Assembly (NCBI RefSeq): GCF_001422885.1
Contig: NZ_LMMZ01000012.1
Coordinates: 436,388 to 500,387 of the forward strand
Direction of reading: 5' to 3'
Length of the DNA: 64,000 bases
Origin: Methylobacterium sp. Leaf104
GTDB taxonomy: Bacteria; Pseudomonadota; Alphaproteobacteria; Rhizobiales; Beijerinckiaceae
The position numbers and the translations under genes are program-made. Below are positions 17,280 to 26,135 of the stretch, piece after piece. Each line of letters opens with the position of its first letter. Within the stretch, counting starts at the first letter, position 1. The notes under the pieces were generated by a model. It had not been told where the DNA came from, did no database searches, and worked only from the letters and a program-made list of their open reading frames with translations.

Positions 17280-17963
17280 ATGGCAACCCAGAAGAACGCG
17301 CTCATCGTCGGGGCCTCGCGCGGCCTCGGGCTCGGCCTCGTCGAGACCTTCCTCCAACGGGGCTGGCGGGTGACCGCGACCCAGCGCTCGGCCTCCCCGG
17401 GCCTTGCCGCCCTCGCCTCCGACGCCCTCACGGTCGAGACGGCCGACATCGACGACGACCGGGCCGTGACCGCCCTGCACGAGCGCCTGGCGGGCCGGAG
17501 CTTCGACCTGATCTTCGTGGTGGCGGGCGTCGCGACCCAGGCGCACGAGCCGCTGCACTTGGTGCCGCGCGAGGTCGCCGCCCAGGTCTACCTCACCAAC
17601 GCGGTGAGCCCGGTGCGCTTCGCCGAGGCCTTCCTCGACCGGCTCGCGCCCCAGGGCCTCGTCGCCTTCATGAGCTCGATCCTCGGCAGCGTCGGCCTCA
17701 ACGAATCCGGCGGCTGGGAGAATTACCGGGCGAGCAAGGCCGCCCTCAACACTCTGGTGCGCAGCTTCGAGATCCGCCATCGCGAGGCCGGCTTCGGCGT
17801 GCTGCTGCTGCATCCGGGCTGGGTCCGCACCGAGATGGGCGGAGCCGATGCCGATCTCGACGTCGCCACCAGCGTCACCGGCATGGTCGACGTGATCACG
17901 GCCCAGCTCGGACGGACCGGCACGGCCTATCTCGACCACACCGGCAAGACGCTGGACTGGTAG
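17280..17963 (+). CDS. Short-chain dehydrogenase/reductase family protein
   Basis: This 227-residue cytoplasmic oxidoreductase has the NAD(P)-binding GASRGLGLGLV motif near residue 11, a serine in FMSSILGSVG, and the catalytic YRASK pair. The chain is short for the classical SDR class and resembles the C-factor/atypical group. The substrate is unknown. The preceding 168 bases after mgtC hold no gene. Confidence 0.88.
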   Translation: MATQKNALIVGASRGLGLGLVETFLQRGWRVTATQRSASPGLAALASDALTVETADIDDDRAVTALHERLAGRSFDLIFVVAGVATQAHEPLHLVPREVAAQVYLTNAVSPVRFAEAFLDRLAPQGLVAFMSSILGSVGLNESGGWENYRASKAALNTLVRSFEIRHREAGFGVLLLHPGWVRTEMGGADADLDVATSVTGMVDVITAQLGRTGTAYLDHTGKTLDW

Positions 17964-17979
17964 CGAGCCGGACCCGCGG

Positions 17980-18357
17980 TCAGGGGCGCCCGATCGGCGG
18001 GCGCCCGCGCCGCTCGACCACCACCGGCGGCCGGGTCCGGCGCTCGACGATGACCGTGCGCGGCGCCCGGCTCGGGCTGGCGGCGGTGAGGATGCGCTCC
18101 GGCATCCGCTCGGAGTGGCGTTCGGGCCTGGCCTCGGATTTCGCTTTGGCGGCGGCGACCACGTGCTCGCGGACCGCTTCCGCCGGCAGGCCGATGAGCC
18201 CGGCGGCGATCTCCACCTGCTGCTCGATGTCGTCCGCGAGGTCCTGGGCCGCGGCGACGGCCTCGGGGATGGTCGGCGGCTCGCGCCGCACGCGGATCGG
18301 CGGGAGATCCTGGAAGGATTTCGAGGTCTTCTTCACGGCGCGACTCGCTTGGGGCAT
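17980..18357 (-). CDS. Conserved hypothetical protein with basic C-terminal repeat
   Basis: This 125-residue protein has no signal peptide. A central acidic-helical part (residues about 30-75) is followed by a basic tail in which VIVERRTRPP recurs as VVVERRGRPP. The repeat suggests a nucleic-acid or membrane contact region. I do not recognise the family. It converges with the SDR gene, with 16 bases between stops. The codon use is normal for the window, supporting a real gene. Confidence 0.6.
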   Translation of the reverse strand: MPQASRAVKKTSKSFQDLPPIRVRREPPTIPEAVAAAQDLADDIEQQVEIAAGLIGLPAEAVREHVVAAAKAKSEARPERHSERMPERILTAASPSRAPRTVIVERRTRPPVVVERRGRPPIGRP

Positions 18358-18603
18358 CGCCGGATCATAAGCGGGTTCCGCGGGTTTGTGCACCGCACAC
18401 ATTCGCGGGAGACCCGCGCGCCCGGTGCATCGCGGCGCCGTGATGGATTTTCGATCAGGCTCCCGGCGCCCCCGCGAGGGACCCTGCATGGGCCGGAAGC
18501 GCCCTGCCGGTGGATTGGGCAGGTCCGGGCGTCGAAATGACGCGCCGCCCGCCGGGGCCGCCCGCCGGTTGCGGTGCGGCCGGCAAGGGCGGATAGTCCG
18601 GGC

Positions 18604-19476
18604 ATGCAGGCCTGTCCGTTCGATCTCTCCGACCCCCGCCTCGTGCCGGCCCGGCCCGAGATCGCCGACCTGCGCCTGCGGGGCCATGTCGAGGCCGAGC
18701 GCTACGTGGTGGGCGAGGCCCGCTCCGTCGTGGTGCCCTCGGCCCCCCTGCGCCGCACGCCCCGCTTCGATGCCGGCCTCGAGACCGAGGCGGTGATGGG
18801 CGACGCGGTGACCGCCTACGGCGCCGAGGAGGGCTTCGCCTTCGTCCAGTTCGCCCATGACGGCTATGTCGGCTACCTGCCCGAGGCGGCCCTCGGGCTC
18901 GCCGTGGCGCCGACCCATCGGGTCACCGCCCTGCGGACCTTCCTCTACCCCGGGCCCGACCTGAAGCAGCCCGCCAGCGGCTGGCTCACCCTGGGCGCCC
19001 GCCTCCGTCCGACCGAGAGCCAGGGCGACTATCTGCGGATCGCGGGCGGCTACGTCTTCGCCGGCCACTGCGCCCCCCTCGCGGCGGTCGAGCCCGACTA
19101 CGCCGCCACCGCCGAGCGCCTCGTCGGGACGCCCTATCTGTGGGGCGGCCGCACCAGCCTCGGCCTCGACTGCTCGGGCCTCGTCCAGCTCTGCCTCGCG
19201 CAGGCCGGGATCGCGGCGCCGCGCGACGCCGACCAGCAGGAGCGCGGTCTCGGCGAGGCCCTGCCCCTGGACCTCGACGGGCTGGAGCGCGGCGATGTCG
19301 TGTTCTGGCGCGGCCATGTCGGGCTGATGCTCGACGCCACCCGCCTGATCCACGCCAACGGTCACCACATGGCGGTGGCGGTGGAACCCTTGCGCGAGGC
19401 CGTCGCCCGCATCCGGGAGAAGAGCTACGGCCCGGTGACGTCGCTCCGGCGGCTCAGCCCTTCAGCCGCATCTTGA
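18604..19476 (+). CDS. NlpC/P60 family peptidase with SH3-like domains
   Basis: This 290-residue protein has two bacterial SH3-like domains in the first 160 residues and a C-terminal NlpC/P60 cysteine peptidase. The catalytic Cys is in LDCSGLVQ, the His in WRGHVGLM, and the third polar residue in HANGHHM. The family cleaves D-gamma-glutamyl-diaminopimelate bonds in peptidoglycan. No signal peptide is seen, consistent with the cytoplasmic recycling type (Spr/YkfC-like). The ATG at 18604 is preferred over one 30 bases upstream. Its 3' end overlaps the convergent phosphatase gene by 23 bases. Confidence 0.9.
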   Translation: MQACPFDLSDPRLVPARPEIADLRLRGHVEAERYVVGEARSVVVPSAPLRRTPRFDAGLETEAVMGDAVTAYGAEEGFAFVQFAHDGYVGYLPEAALGLAVAPTHRVTALRTFLYPGPDLKQPASGWLTLGARLRPTESQGDYLRIAGGYVFAGHCAPLAAVEPDYAATAERLVGTPYLWGGRTSLGLDCSGLVQLCLAQAGIAAPRDADQQERGLGEALPLDLDGLERGDVVFWRGHVGLMLDATRLIHANGHHMAVAVEPLREAVARIREKSYGPVTSLRRLSPSAAS

Positions 19477-19915
19477 TCCGGTAGACCAGGCCGTCGCGGA
19501 CGTCGCGATAGGCGTCGAGGCGCTGCTCGCGGGTGCCGTCCTGGATGTGGGTCGGGTCGGGGGTGGGCCAGTACTCGACCTCGACCGCGTTGGTGCGGGT
19601 CAGCTCCAGGGCGGCGTGGTGGGCTTCCGGCGCCAGGGTGACGATGAGGTCGAAGTTCAGCCCCTCCCACTCCTCGAGCTGGGCCAGCGTGCGCGGCTTG
19701 TGGCGCGCCGCGTCGATGCCGATCTCGTCCAGCGCCGCCACCATGAACGGATCGGCCGGCTCGCCGGAGCGCACCCCGGCCGACTGGACGTAGATCGACC
19801 TGCCGAAATAGTGGCGCGCGATGGCCTCCGCCGCGAGCGAGCGCACGGCGTTGAAGTTGCACATGAACAGGGCCGACTGCACGCGCGTCTTCTTCGGGCC
19901 GGTCGCGTCCGCCAT
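19454..19915 (-). CDS. Low-molecular-weight protein tyrosine phosphatase family protein
   Basis: This 153-residue protein has the phosphate-binding loop CNFNAVRS (CX5R, Cys about 19) and a later PTPDPTH that supplies the acid Asp. It belongs to the LMW-PTP/ArsC superfamily member conserved after UPF0262 in Rhizobiales; whether it acts as an arsenate reductase or a phosphatase cannot be told. It is the last gene of the murA-hisD neighbourhood here. In many relatives infA follows at this point, but here a convergent NlpC/P60 gene does. Confidence 0.85.
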   Translation of the reverse strand: MADATGPKKTRVQSALFMCNFNAVRSLAAEAIARHYFGRSIYVQSAGVRSGEPADPFMVAALDEIGIDAARHKPRTLAQLEEWEGLNFDLIVTLAPEAHHAALELTRTNAVEVEYWPTPDPTHIQDGTREQRLDAYRDVRDGLVYRIKMRLKG

Positions 19916-19955
19916 CCGGTCGTCTCAGCCTCGCACTTCGAGAGCGATCGCGGCT

Positions 19956-20489
19956 CTAAGCCTTCCAGTGCAAGGCGAAGACCAGGGTGAAGAGGCGCCG
20001 CGCGGTGTCGTGGTCGAGGTCGACCTTGCCCTCGAGCCGCTGGCGCAGCAGGTCGGAAGCCTCGTTGTGCAGGCCGCGCCGGCCCATGTCGATCGCCTCG
20101 ATCTGGGTCGGCGAGGCGGTGCGGATGGCGTTGTAGTAGCTCTCGCAGATCATCTCGTAGTCGCGGATCACCCGGCGGAACGGGGTCAGCGACAGGAGGT
20201 GGGTCATCACCGGCTCGCCGTCCTCGCGCTTGATGACGAAGGCGAGCTTGCTCTCCACGAGTCCGAGCGTGAGGGCGTAGGGGCCCTCGCGGCCGGGGAT
20301 CGTGAAGCTGTTGTCCTCCAGGATGTCGAAGATCGCGATGGCACGCTCGTGCTCCTGGTCCGGGTTGCCCCGTCCGATCGATTCCTCGTCGAGGGTCACC
20401 ACCGCGAGGCGGTGCGGCGATTTCGCCTTCGCCTCCGGCGCCTTGGCGTCCTGGGAATTCGCTTCGCTCGACTTGGCCGCACCGGACAT
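19956..20489 (-). CDS. UPF0262 family protein
   Basis: This 177-residue soluble protein belongs to UPF0262, a family restricted to alphaproteobacteria and almost always encoded next to hisD. Conserved segments include [31 protein letters not shown], and the C-terminal [11 protein letters not shown]. The first 25 residues are a low-complexity Ser/Ala/Lys extension absent from typical members. Function is unknown. It starts 7 bases after the hisD stop. Confidence 0.93.
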   Translation of the reverse strand: MSGAAKSSEANSQDAKAPEAKAKSPHRLAVVTLDEESIGRGNPDQEHERAIAIFDILEDNSFTIPGREGPYALTLGLVESKLAFVIKREDGEPVMTHLLSLTPFRRVIRDYEMICESYYNAIRTASPTQIEAIDMGRRGLHNEASDLLRQRLEGKVDLDHDTARRLFTLVFALHWKA

Positions 20490-20496
20490 CAGGCCC

Positions 20497-21792
20497 TCAC
20501 AGGTTCAGGCGGATCGCCACGGAGCGGGCGTGGCCCTCCAGGCCCTCCGACCGTCCCAGCGCGATGGCCGAGGGTCCCAGCGCCCGGAGGGCCGCCGGGT
20601 CGCAGCGCAGGATCGTGGTGCGCTTCATGAAGTCGAGGACGCCGAGCCCGGAGGAGAAGCGCGCCGAGCGGGCGGTGGGAAGGACGTGGTTGGGGCCGCC
20701 GACATAGTCGCCGATGGCCTCCGGCGTGTGCGCGCCGAGGAAGATCGCCCCGGCGTTGCGCACCTTGGCGGCGAGCGCCTCGGCGTCGGCCGTCTCGATC
20801 TCCAGGTGCTCCGGGGCGAGGCGGTCGACCAGGGGCACCGCCTCGTCGAAGGTGCGCACCACCACGATGGCGCCGTAGTCGCGCCAGCTCGCCCGGGCGA
20901 TCTCGGCCCGGGGGAGGGTGGTCAGGGCGCGCTCCACCGCCTCGGCGACGTTGTCGGCCAGGGCCTCGGACTCGGTGATCAGGATCGACTGGGCCGCGGC
21001 ATCGTGCTCGGCCTGGGCCAGGAGGTCGGCCGCCACCCAGTCGGGATTGGCGTGCGCGTCGGCCAGGATCAGCACCTCGGAGGGGCCGGCGATCATGTCG
21101 ATCCCGACCTGGCCGAAGACCCGGCGCTTGGCCGCCGCCACCCAGGCATTGCCGGGGCCGACGATCTTGGCCACCGGCGCGATCGTGTCCGTGCCGTAGG
21201 CCAAAGCCGCCACCGCCTGGGCGCCGCCGACCCGGTAGACCTCGTCGACGCCGGCCAGATGCGCGGCGGCGAGCACCAGCGGGTTCATCGTGCCCTCCGG
21301 CATCGGCACCACCATGACCACCCGGGGCACCCCGGCGACCCGGGCGGGGATGGCGTTCATCAGCACCGAGGAGGGATAGCTCGCGGTGCCGCCGGGCACG
21401 TAGAGGCCGACGGATTCCAGCGCCGTCCAGCGCCAGCCGGCGGTGACGCCGAGGCTGTCGGTGGCCATGTGGTCGCCCGGCACCTGCGCGGCGTGGAACG
21501 CCTCGATGCGGGCGGCCGCGAAGCGCAGGGCCTCCAGGGCCTCGGCCGGGCAGGCCGCGACGGCCGCCTCGATCTCGGCCGGCGTCACCCGCAGGGAGTC
21601 GACGGTGAACTCCGCGCCGAACCGGTCGAAGCGGCGGGTGTAGTCGACCAGCGCCGCGTCGCCGCCCGCGACCACGCCCGCGATGATGCCGCGCACGGTC
21701 TCGTCGACATCCTCCGAGATCTCGCGCTTGACGCTGAGCAGGCGCGCGAAGGCGGCGGCGAAGTCCGCGTCGCGGGAATCGAGGCGGACCAT
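20497..21792 (-). CDS. hisD: Histidinol dehydrogenase
   Basis: This 431-residue zinc enzyme oxidises histidinol to histidine in two NAD-dependent steps. Family motifs seen are the [19 protein letters not shown] loop, [29 protein letters not shown] and the C-terminal zinc-site region around APEHLEI. The start overlaps the DUF2948 stop by one base (TGATG), so the two are translationally coupled. No other his genes are in the window, as is usual for this alphaproteobacterial location. Confidence 0.97.
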   Translation of the reverse strand: MVRLDSRDADFAAAFARLLSVKREISEDVDETVRGIIAGVVAGGDAALVDYTRRFDRFGAEFTVDSLRVTPAEIEAAVAACPAEALEALRFAAARIEAFHAAQVPGDHMATDSLGVTAGWRWTALESVGLYVPGGTASYPSSVLMNAIPARVAGVPRVVMVVPMPEGTMNPLVLAAAHLAGVDEVYRVGGAQAVAALAYGTDTIAPVAKIVGPGNAWVAAAKRRVFGQVGIDMIAGPSEVLILADAHANPDWVAADLLAQAEHDAAAQSILITESEALADNVAEAVERALTTLPRAEIARASWRDYGAIVVVRTFDEAVPLVDRLAPEHLEIETADAEALAAKVRNAGAIFLGAHTPEAIGDYVGGPNHVLPTARSARFSSGLGVLDFMKRTTILRCDPAALRALGPSAIALGRSEGLEGHARSVAIRLNL

Positions 21793-22286
21793 CAGGCGTT
21801 TCCCTTGAGCACGTTGTCCGCGGAGGCGTTGCCCGCGATCGCGGCGCGGCCGGCGGCCACGGCCTCGTGGTCGGGCCGCCCCTCCACCTCCCAGACCGGC
21901 CCGAGATCCTTGAGCTGTACCTCGATGCATTCGAGGTCGAGCTGGATCGCCGCGCCGCCGGCGAAGACCAGGGTGGCGGTGCCGGAGGGCGCCTCGGTGG
22001 GCGCGAAGGTGATGGCGAGGAGCTCGAGGGGCGCGTCGGATTCGGCCCCCGGGGTGATGCCGCGGCTGCGCACCCGCAGCACCCGGTCGAAATGCATGCC
22101 GGTGAGGCGCCGGCGCGGCGGCGCGCCGTCCTCCGCCGACCAGTCGAAGCGGCGCGCCACCAGGACGAAGCGGTGCTGGCCCGCGAGATAGGCGAGGTCG
22201 CTCGCCTTCAGGATGGCGTCCTGCAGGTGGGCGGAGACGACGCCCAGGTCTTCGGCGTCGAGGGCGGCGAGCCTGAGAAGCTCCAT
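21792..22286 (-). CDS. DUF2948 family protein
   Basis: This 164-residue soluble protein is of the DUF2948 family, found between murA and hisD in Rhizobiales and relatives. It begins [20 protein letters not shown] and contains [19 protein letters not shown]. The function is unknown. Directly upstream, where murA would usually stand, a plus-strand glycosyltransferase gene begins 193 bases away on the opposite strand, so this gene probably has its own promoter in the 22287-22478 gap. Confidence 0.88.
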   Translation of the reverse strand: MELLRLAALDAEDLGVVSAHLQDAILKASDLAYLAGQHRFVLVARRFDWSAEDGAPPRRRLTGMHFDRVLRVRSRGITPGAESDAPLELLAITFAPTEAPSGTATLVFAGGAAIQLDLECIEVQLKDLGPVWEVEGRPDHEAVAAGRAAIAGNASADNVLKGNA

Positions 22287-22478
22287 GATCGGGTGTCGCG
22301 CTCGTGTGGCGGCCCCGCACCGGTGCGGGGCGCGGCCGTTCAGGGTGTGGGAGCCGTAGGTAGCGAGGCGGCCCGCCCACGGCAACCGGTCCGGCCGAAC
22401 TCCGCCATTGTCCCGCCGGCCGAACCTGCTAGGGACGCCTCGCTGCGCCGGCCCTTCGCCGGCGAACGGAGTCGAGAC

Positions 22479-23675
22479 GTGTCGGCCGCATCCCTGTCCC
22501 TGCCCGGCGAGGCCCGCCCGCCTTCCGAAGCCGCCGCCACGGTCCGCGCCGTGGTCGCGATCCCGGTGCGCAACGAGGCCGAGCGCATCGCCGCCTGCCT
22601 CGGCGCGATCGAGGCCCAGACCGGCCTCGCGCCGGGCAGCCTCGGCGTGGTCCTGTTCCTCAACAACTGCACCGACGGCACGGAGGCCATCGTGGCCGGG
22701 CTCGTGCCGCGGATGTCGGTGCCGGTCCGGGTCGAACACGTCACCTATGCCGGCGCCCATGCGGGCTGGGCCCGGCGCGAGGCGATGAACCGGGCGGCCG
22801 ACTGGCTCGGCGCCGACGGCATGATCCTCTCGACCGATGCGGACAGCCGGGTTCCGCCCGACTGGGTCGCGCGCAACCGGGCCGCCCTCGACCGGGGCGC
22901 CGACGCGGTGGCCGGGCGCATCCGGCTCGATCCGGACGAGCGCGCCCTGCTGCCGCCCTCCCTGCACTGGCGCGGCGACCGGGAGGACATCTACAGCGAC
23001 CTCCTCACCGAGGCCGAGGCGCGCATCGATCCCGATCCGCACGATCCCTGGCCCTGCCACCGCACCACCATCGGCGCCACCCTGAGCGTCAGCGTCGCGG
23101 CCTACCGGGCGGTGGGCGGCATGCCCGCGATCGCGCTGGGCGAGGACGGCGCCTTCGTGGCGCTGCTGCTCGCGCAAGGGCTGCACGTCCGGCACGACCC
23201 CTCCATCCTCGTCACGGTCTCGGGGCGGATCGTGGGCCGGGCGCCGGGCGGCGTCGCCGACACCATCCGGGCGCGCTGCGAGAAGCCCGACAGCCTGTGC
23301 GACGCCCGCCTCGAATCGGTGCCGCGGGCGCTGTTCCGCTACGCCTGGCGCCGCCGCCTGCGCCGGCTGCACGCCGCGGGCCGCCTCGGCACCGAGCGGG
23401 GCTGGGCCCGGACCCTGCGGATCGCGGAAGCGGACGCCGCCCGCGTCGCGGCCCATCCGCTCGCCGGCCACGCCGTGGCCGAGGCCGAGCGCGCCAGCCC
23501 GCGGCTCGTCCATCGTCCCCTCGGCCCGCGGCAGCTGCCGGGCCAGATCCGGGTCGCCCGGGCCGTGCTGCCGCTGGTGCGCCTCGTGACGCGGCTCCTC
23601 GGCCGAGACGGGACCGTCCAGGCCCTGTTTCGGTCGGCCAAGGCCCTCAGGCGGCGTTCAGCCCGGGGCCGCTAG
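22479..23675 (+). CDS. Family 2 glycosyltransferase
   Basis: This 398-residue GT-A-fold glycosyltransferase has an N-terminal VVAIPVRNEAERIAACL, a donor-site LFLNNCTDGT, and the metal-binding DAD in STDADSRVPPDW. ALGEDGAF matches the acceptor ED motif. No membrane helices are evident, so it is likely cytoplasmic or peripheral. I chose GTG at 22479 with GGAG 8 bases upstream. The sugar and acceptor are unknown. Its presence splits the otherwise conserved murA/DUF2948 adjacency. Confidence 0.85.
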   Translation: MSAASLSLPGEARPPSEAAATVRAVVAIPVRNEAERIAACLGAIEAQTGLAPGSLGVVLFLNNCTDGTEAIVAGLVPRMSVPVRVEHVTYAGAHAGWARREAMNRAADWLGADGMILSTDADSRVPPDWVARNRAALDRGADAVAGRIRLDPDERALLPPSLHWRGDREDIYSDLLTEAEARIDPDPHDPWPCHRTTIGATLSVSVAAYRAVGGMPAIALGEDGAFVALLLAQGLHVRHDPSILVTVSGRIVGRAPGGVADTIRARCEKPDSLCDARLESVPRALFRYAWRRRLRRLHAAGRLGTERGWARTLRIAEADAARVAAHPLAGHAVAEAERASPRLVHRPLGPRQLPGQIRVARAVLPLVRLVTRLLGRDGTVQALFRSAKALRRRSARGR

Positions 23676-23716
23676 ATCCGAGGGCGATGAGACGACACAT
23701 GCGAGGGACGCCCGCC

Positions 23717-24058
23717 ATGACGCGCAGGACCACGACGACCATCAGGACCACGATCCTCGCGCTCGCCACCGCGGCGACGCTGGGCACCGGCCTCGGCGCC
23801 TTTGAGGCGCGGGCGCAGTATTACGGCGACGACGACCGGCCCCGCCGCTTCGAGCGCCGCTACGACGAAGATCGCTACGAGCGCCGGCGCTACGAGGAGG
23901 ACCGCTACGACCGGCGTCCCCGCGGCTACGGCGGCGGGTTCGGCCGCCTCTGCCTGACCCAGCGCGGCAACTGCATCACCCGCCCGCAGCCCTACGGCTC
24001 GCGCTGCGGCTGCGACATCCCGGGCTTCGGCCGCAAGCACGGCGAGATCGGCGGCTGA
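23717..24058 (+). CDS. Small exported protein with Tyr/Arg/Asp repeats
   Basis: This 113-residue protein has a signal peptide ending near FEARAQ. The next 45 residues are built from repeats of the type RRYDEDRYERRRYEEDRYDRR, highly charged and Tyr-rich. The final 40 residues hold four Cys (LCLTQRGNC, then CGCD), suggesting two disulfides or a metal site. I do not recognise the family. GAGGGA precedes the ATG at 23717. It lies 41 bases after the glycosyltransferase and probably shares its transcript. Confidence 0.75.
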   Translation: MTRRTTTTIRTTILALATAATLGTGLGAFEARAQYYGDDDRPRRFERRYDEDRYERRRYEEDRYDRRPRGYGGGFGRLCLTQRGNCITRPQPYGSRCGCDIPGFGRKHGEIGG

Positions 24059-24067
24059 GCTTCCGAG

Positions 24068-24096
24068 GGCTCTCCGCCCCGGCCGGGCGGAGAGCC
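24068..24096. terminator. Bidirectional hairpin between the small exported gene and murA
   Basis: GGCTCTCCGCCC (24068-24079) pairs perfectly with GGGCGGAGAGCC (24085-24096) around a 5-base loop. It fills the 45-base gap between two convergent genes, the expected place for a shared terminator. No clear T-tract follows on either side. Confidence 0.75.
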
Positions 24097-24103
24097 GCTG
24101 CCG

Positions 24104-25393
24104 TCAGCTGCGGACGCGGGTGATCTCGGCGCCGCAGCGGGCGAGCTTGGCCTCGAGCGCCTCGAAGCCGCGGTCGAGATGGTAGACCCGGTTGATGCTG
24201 GTCTCGCCCTCGGCCGCGAGGCCGGCGATGACGAGGGAGACGGAGGCGCGGAGATCCGTCGCCATCACGGGCGCGCCCTTGAGGCGGTCGACGCCCTCGA
24301 CGATGGCGAGGTCGCCCTCGAGCCGGATCCGGGCGCCGAGGCGGGCCAGTTCCTGCACGTGCATGAAGCGGTTCTCGAAGATCGTCTCGCGGATGTTGGA
24401 CTGGCCCTTGGCCAGCGTCATCAGCGCCATGAACTGCGCCTGCAGGTCGGTGGGGAAGCCCGGGAACGGATCGGTGGTGACGTCGACCGCGGCGATGCCG
24501 CCGCCGTTGCGCCGGATGCGGATCGTGTCGGTGCCGCTCGTGATCTCGGCGCCCGTGGTGGCGAGGATGTCGAGGGCCGAATGCAGCAGGTCGGCGCGGG
24601 TGTTCTCCAGGGTGACGTCGCCCCCCGTCATCGCCACCGCCATGGCGTAGGTGCCGGTCTCGATCCGGTCGGGCAGCACGTCGTGGCGGGCGCCGTGCAG
24701 GCGCGAGACGCCCTCGACGGTGATGCGGGGCGTGCCGGCGCCCTCGATGCGCGCACCCATCTTGGTGAGGCAGGCGGCCAGATCGACGACCTCGGGCTCG
24801 CGCGCGGCATTCTCGATCAGGGTCGAGCCGTTGGCGAGCGCCGCCGCCATCAGCGCCACGTGGGTGCCGCCCACGGTCACCTTGGGGAAGTGGATCTCGC
24901 CGCCGCGCAGGCCGTTCTTGGCCCGGGCGACGACGTAGCCGCCATCGACCTCGACGGTGGCGCCGAGGCGCTCCAGCGCCATCAGCAGCAGGTCGACGGG
25001 ACGCGTGCCGATGGCGCAGCCGCCCGGCATCGAGACCCGGGCCTCGCCGAAGCGGGCGAGCAGCGGCGCGATCACCCAGAAGCTCGCCCGCATGGTCGAG
25101 ACGAGCTCGTAGGGCGCCGTGGTGTCGATGACGTTGGAGGCGGTGAGGCGGATGGTCTGGCCGGTCTCGGTGGTCTGGCCCGGGCGCTTGCCCACCACCA
25201 TGTGGTCGACGCCGTGGTTGCCGAGGATGCGCAGGAGCGCGTTGATGTCGGCCAGCCGCGGCACGTTGCCGAGCTCCAGGGTCTCGCCGGTCATCAGGCT
25301 GGCGATCATCAGGGGCAGCGCGGCGTTCTTGGCGCCCGAGATCGGGATCACCCCGTGCAGCGGCCGCCCGCCGATGATGTTGATGCGGTCCAT
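24104..25393 (-). CDS. murA: UDP-N-acetylglucosamine 1-carboxyvinyltransferase
   Basis: This 429-residue enzyme makes the first committed step of peptidoglycan synthesis, transferring enolpyruvate to UDP-GlcNAc. N-terminal [12 protein letters not shown] is the signature. The active-site Cys is kept at position 126 in [12 protein letters not shown], so the enzyme should be fosfomycin-sensitive. Length is standard. The gene lies 174 bases downstream of a small conserved gene on the same strand. In relatives it precedes DUF2948 and hisD; here two plus-strand genes intervene. Confidence 0.97.
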   Translation of the reverse strand: MDRINIIGGRPLHGVIPISGAKNAALPLMIASLMTGETLELGNVPRLADINALLRILGNHGVDHMVVGKRPGQTTETGQTIRLTASNVIDTTAPYELVSTMRASFWVIAPLLARFGEARVSMPGGCAIGTRPVDLLLMALERLGATVEVDGGYVVARAKNGLRGGEIHFPKVTVGGTHVALMAAALANGSTLIENAAREPEVVDLAACLTKMGARIEGAGTPRITVEGVSRLHGARHDVLPDRIETGTYAMAVAMTGGDVTLENTRADLLHSALDILATTGAEITSGTDTIRIRRNGGGIAAVDVTTDPFPGFPTDLQAQFMALMTLAKGQSNIRETIFENRFMHVQELARLGARIRLEGDLAIVEGVDRLKGAPVMATDLRASVSLVIAGLAAEGETSINRVYHLDRGFEALEAKLARCGAEITRVRS

Positions 25394-25567
25394 CGTTCTA
25401 AAACCTTGCCTGAAACCTGGCCCGGCCAGGGCGCATCACGCGCCGCCGGCCGGAGACATTCGACATCGAAACCCGGCAGATCGAAACCTGGCGGGACCTG
25501 CGCCGTCCACGTGGAAACGGCACCGTTATAGCCAAGTTTTGTCGAAAAGGAGGTTCGCGGCGCGCGA

Positions 25568-25777
25568 TCATGCGTCCCCGTCGCGCTCGGGAGCCTGCCC
25601 GGATTCCGGCCGACCCGACCGGCCGCGCGACTGGGCCTTGCGCCGGCGCAGGTTGTCGCGCAGGGCCGCCTTCAGGCGCTCGGCCCTCTGACCGGCGGCG
25701 TTCACCGGTGCTTGCCCGGACGGGTCGTTGCGTGTGCCCGTGCGGGAAGGCCCGGCCTCGGTCTCGTCGTCCATCAT
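25568..25777 (-). CDS. Small conserved basic protein upstream of murA
   Basis: This 69-residue hydrophilic protein has an acidic N-terminus and a basic helical core [24 protein letters not shown]. That core resembles a short alphaproteobacterial protein commonly encoded just upstream of murA. Two adjacent ATG codons (25777 and 25774) could start it. Function is unknown; the basic helix could bind nucleic acid. Confidence 0.65.
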   Translation of the reverse strand: MMDDETEAGPSRTGTRNDPSGQAPVNAAGQRAERLKAALRDNLRRRKAQSRGRSGRPESGQAPERDGDA

Positions 25778-26135
25778 GCGTCGCGGGATCCGGCTGCGGG
25801 TGAAGCATAGCGCGCGGCGCGAAGGCTCGGGAAGGCCGACGCGACGCATCGTCGCCACGTCGTCGTGTCGGCTTTGCATCCGTGGTTCGATGGATGCAAA
25901 GCAGGAATGCGGATGTCGACTTGAACCAATTCCAAGTTCACCTGTATCGTCGCCACCGCGTCGGGGAAACCCGAGCCAGGGCGAGCGTCGCCAGCAACTC
26001 CTCCGCGGAGTGTGCGCCAGGCTCGCCATCGAGATCGGTTGCATCGGGGGCCCCCGCACGAGGGTCCGCGTGGAAACGATCCCGCCGGAGGCCGCGACCC
26101 CACCGCCGGCCCCTCAGCCCAAGCGTGAAGGACGG
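25778..26135. other. Divergent intergenic region upstream of hemA
   Basis: This stretch of 358 bases has no supported gene. It must hold the promoters of both the small murA-linked gene and hemA. It contains a perfect 11-base inverted repeat (25871-25902, listed separately) and a relatively AT-rich segment around 25918-25950 (TTGAACCAATTCCAAGTTCA) that includes a short TGAAC/GTTCA repeat. Confidence 0.5.
25871..25902. promoter_or_regulatory. 11-bp perfect inverted repeat upstream of hemA
   Basis: GCTTTGCATCC (25871-25881) and GGATGCAAAGC (25892-25902) are perfect complements separated by 10 bases, 234 bases before the hemA ATG. The spacing suits a dimeric regulator binding on one DNA face. 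A role in hemA control is inference. Confidence 0.5.
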
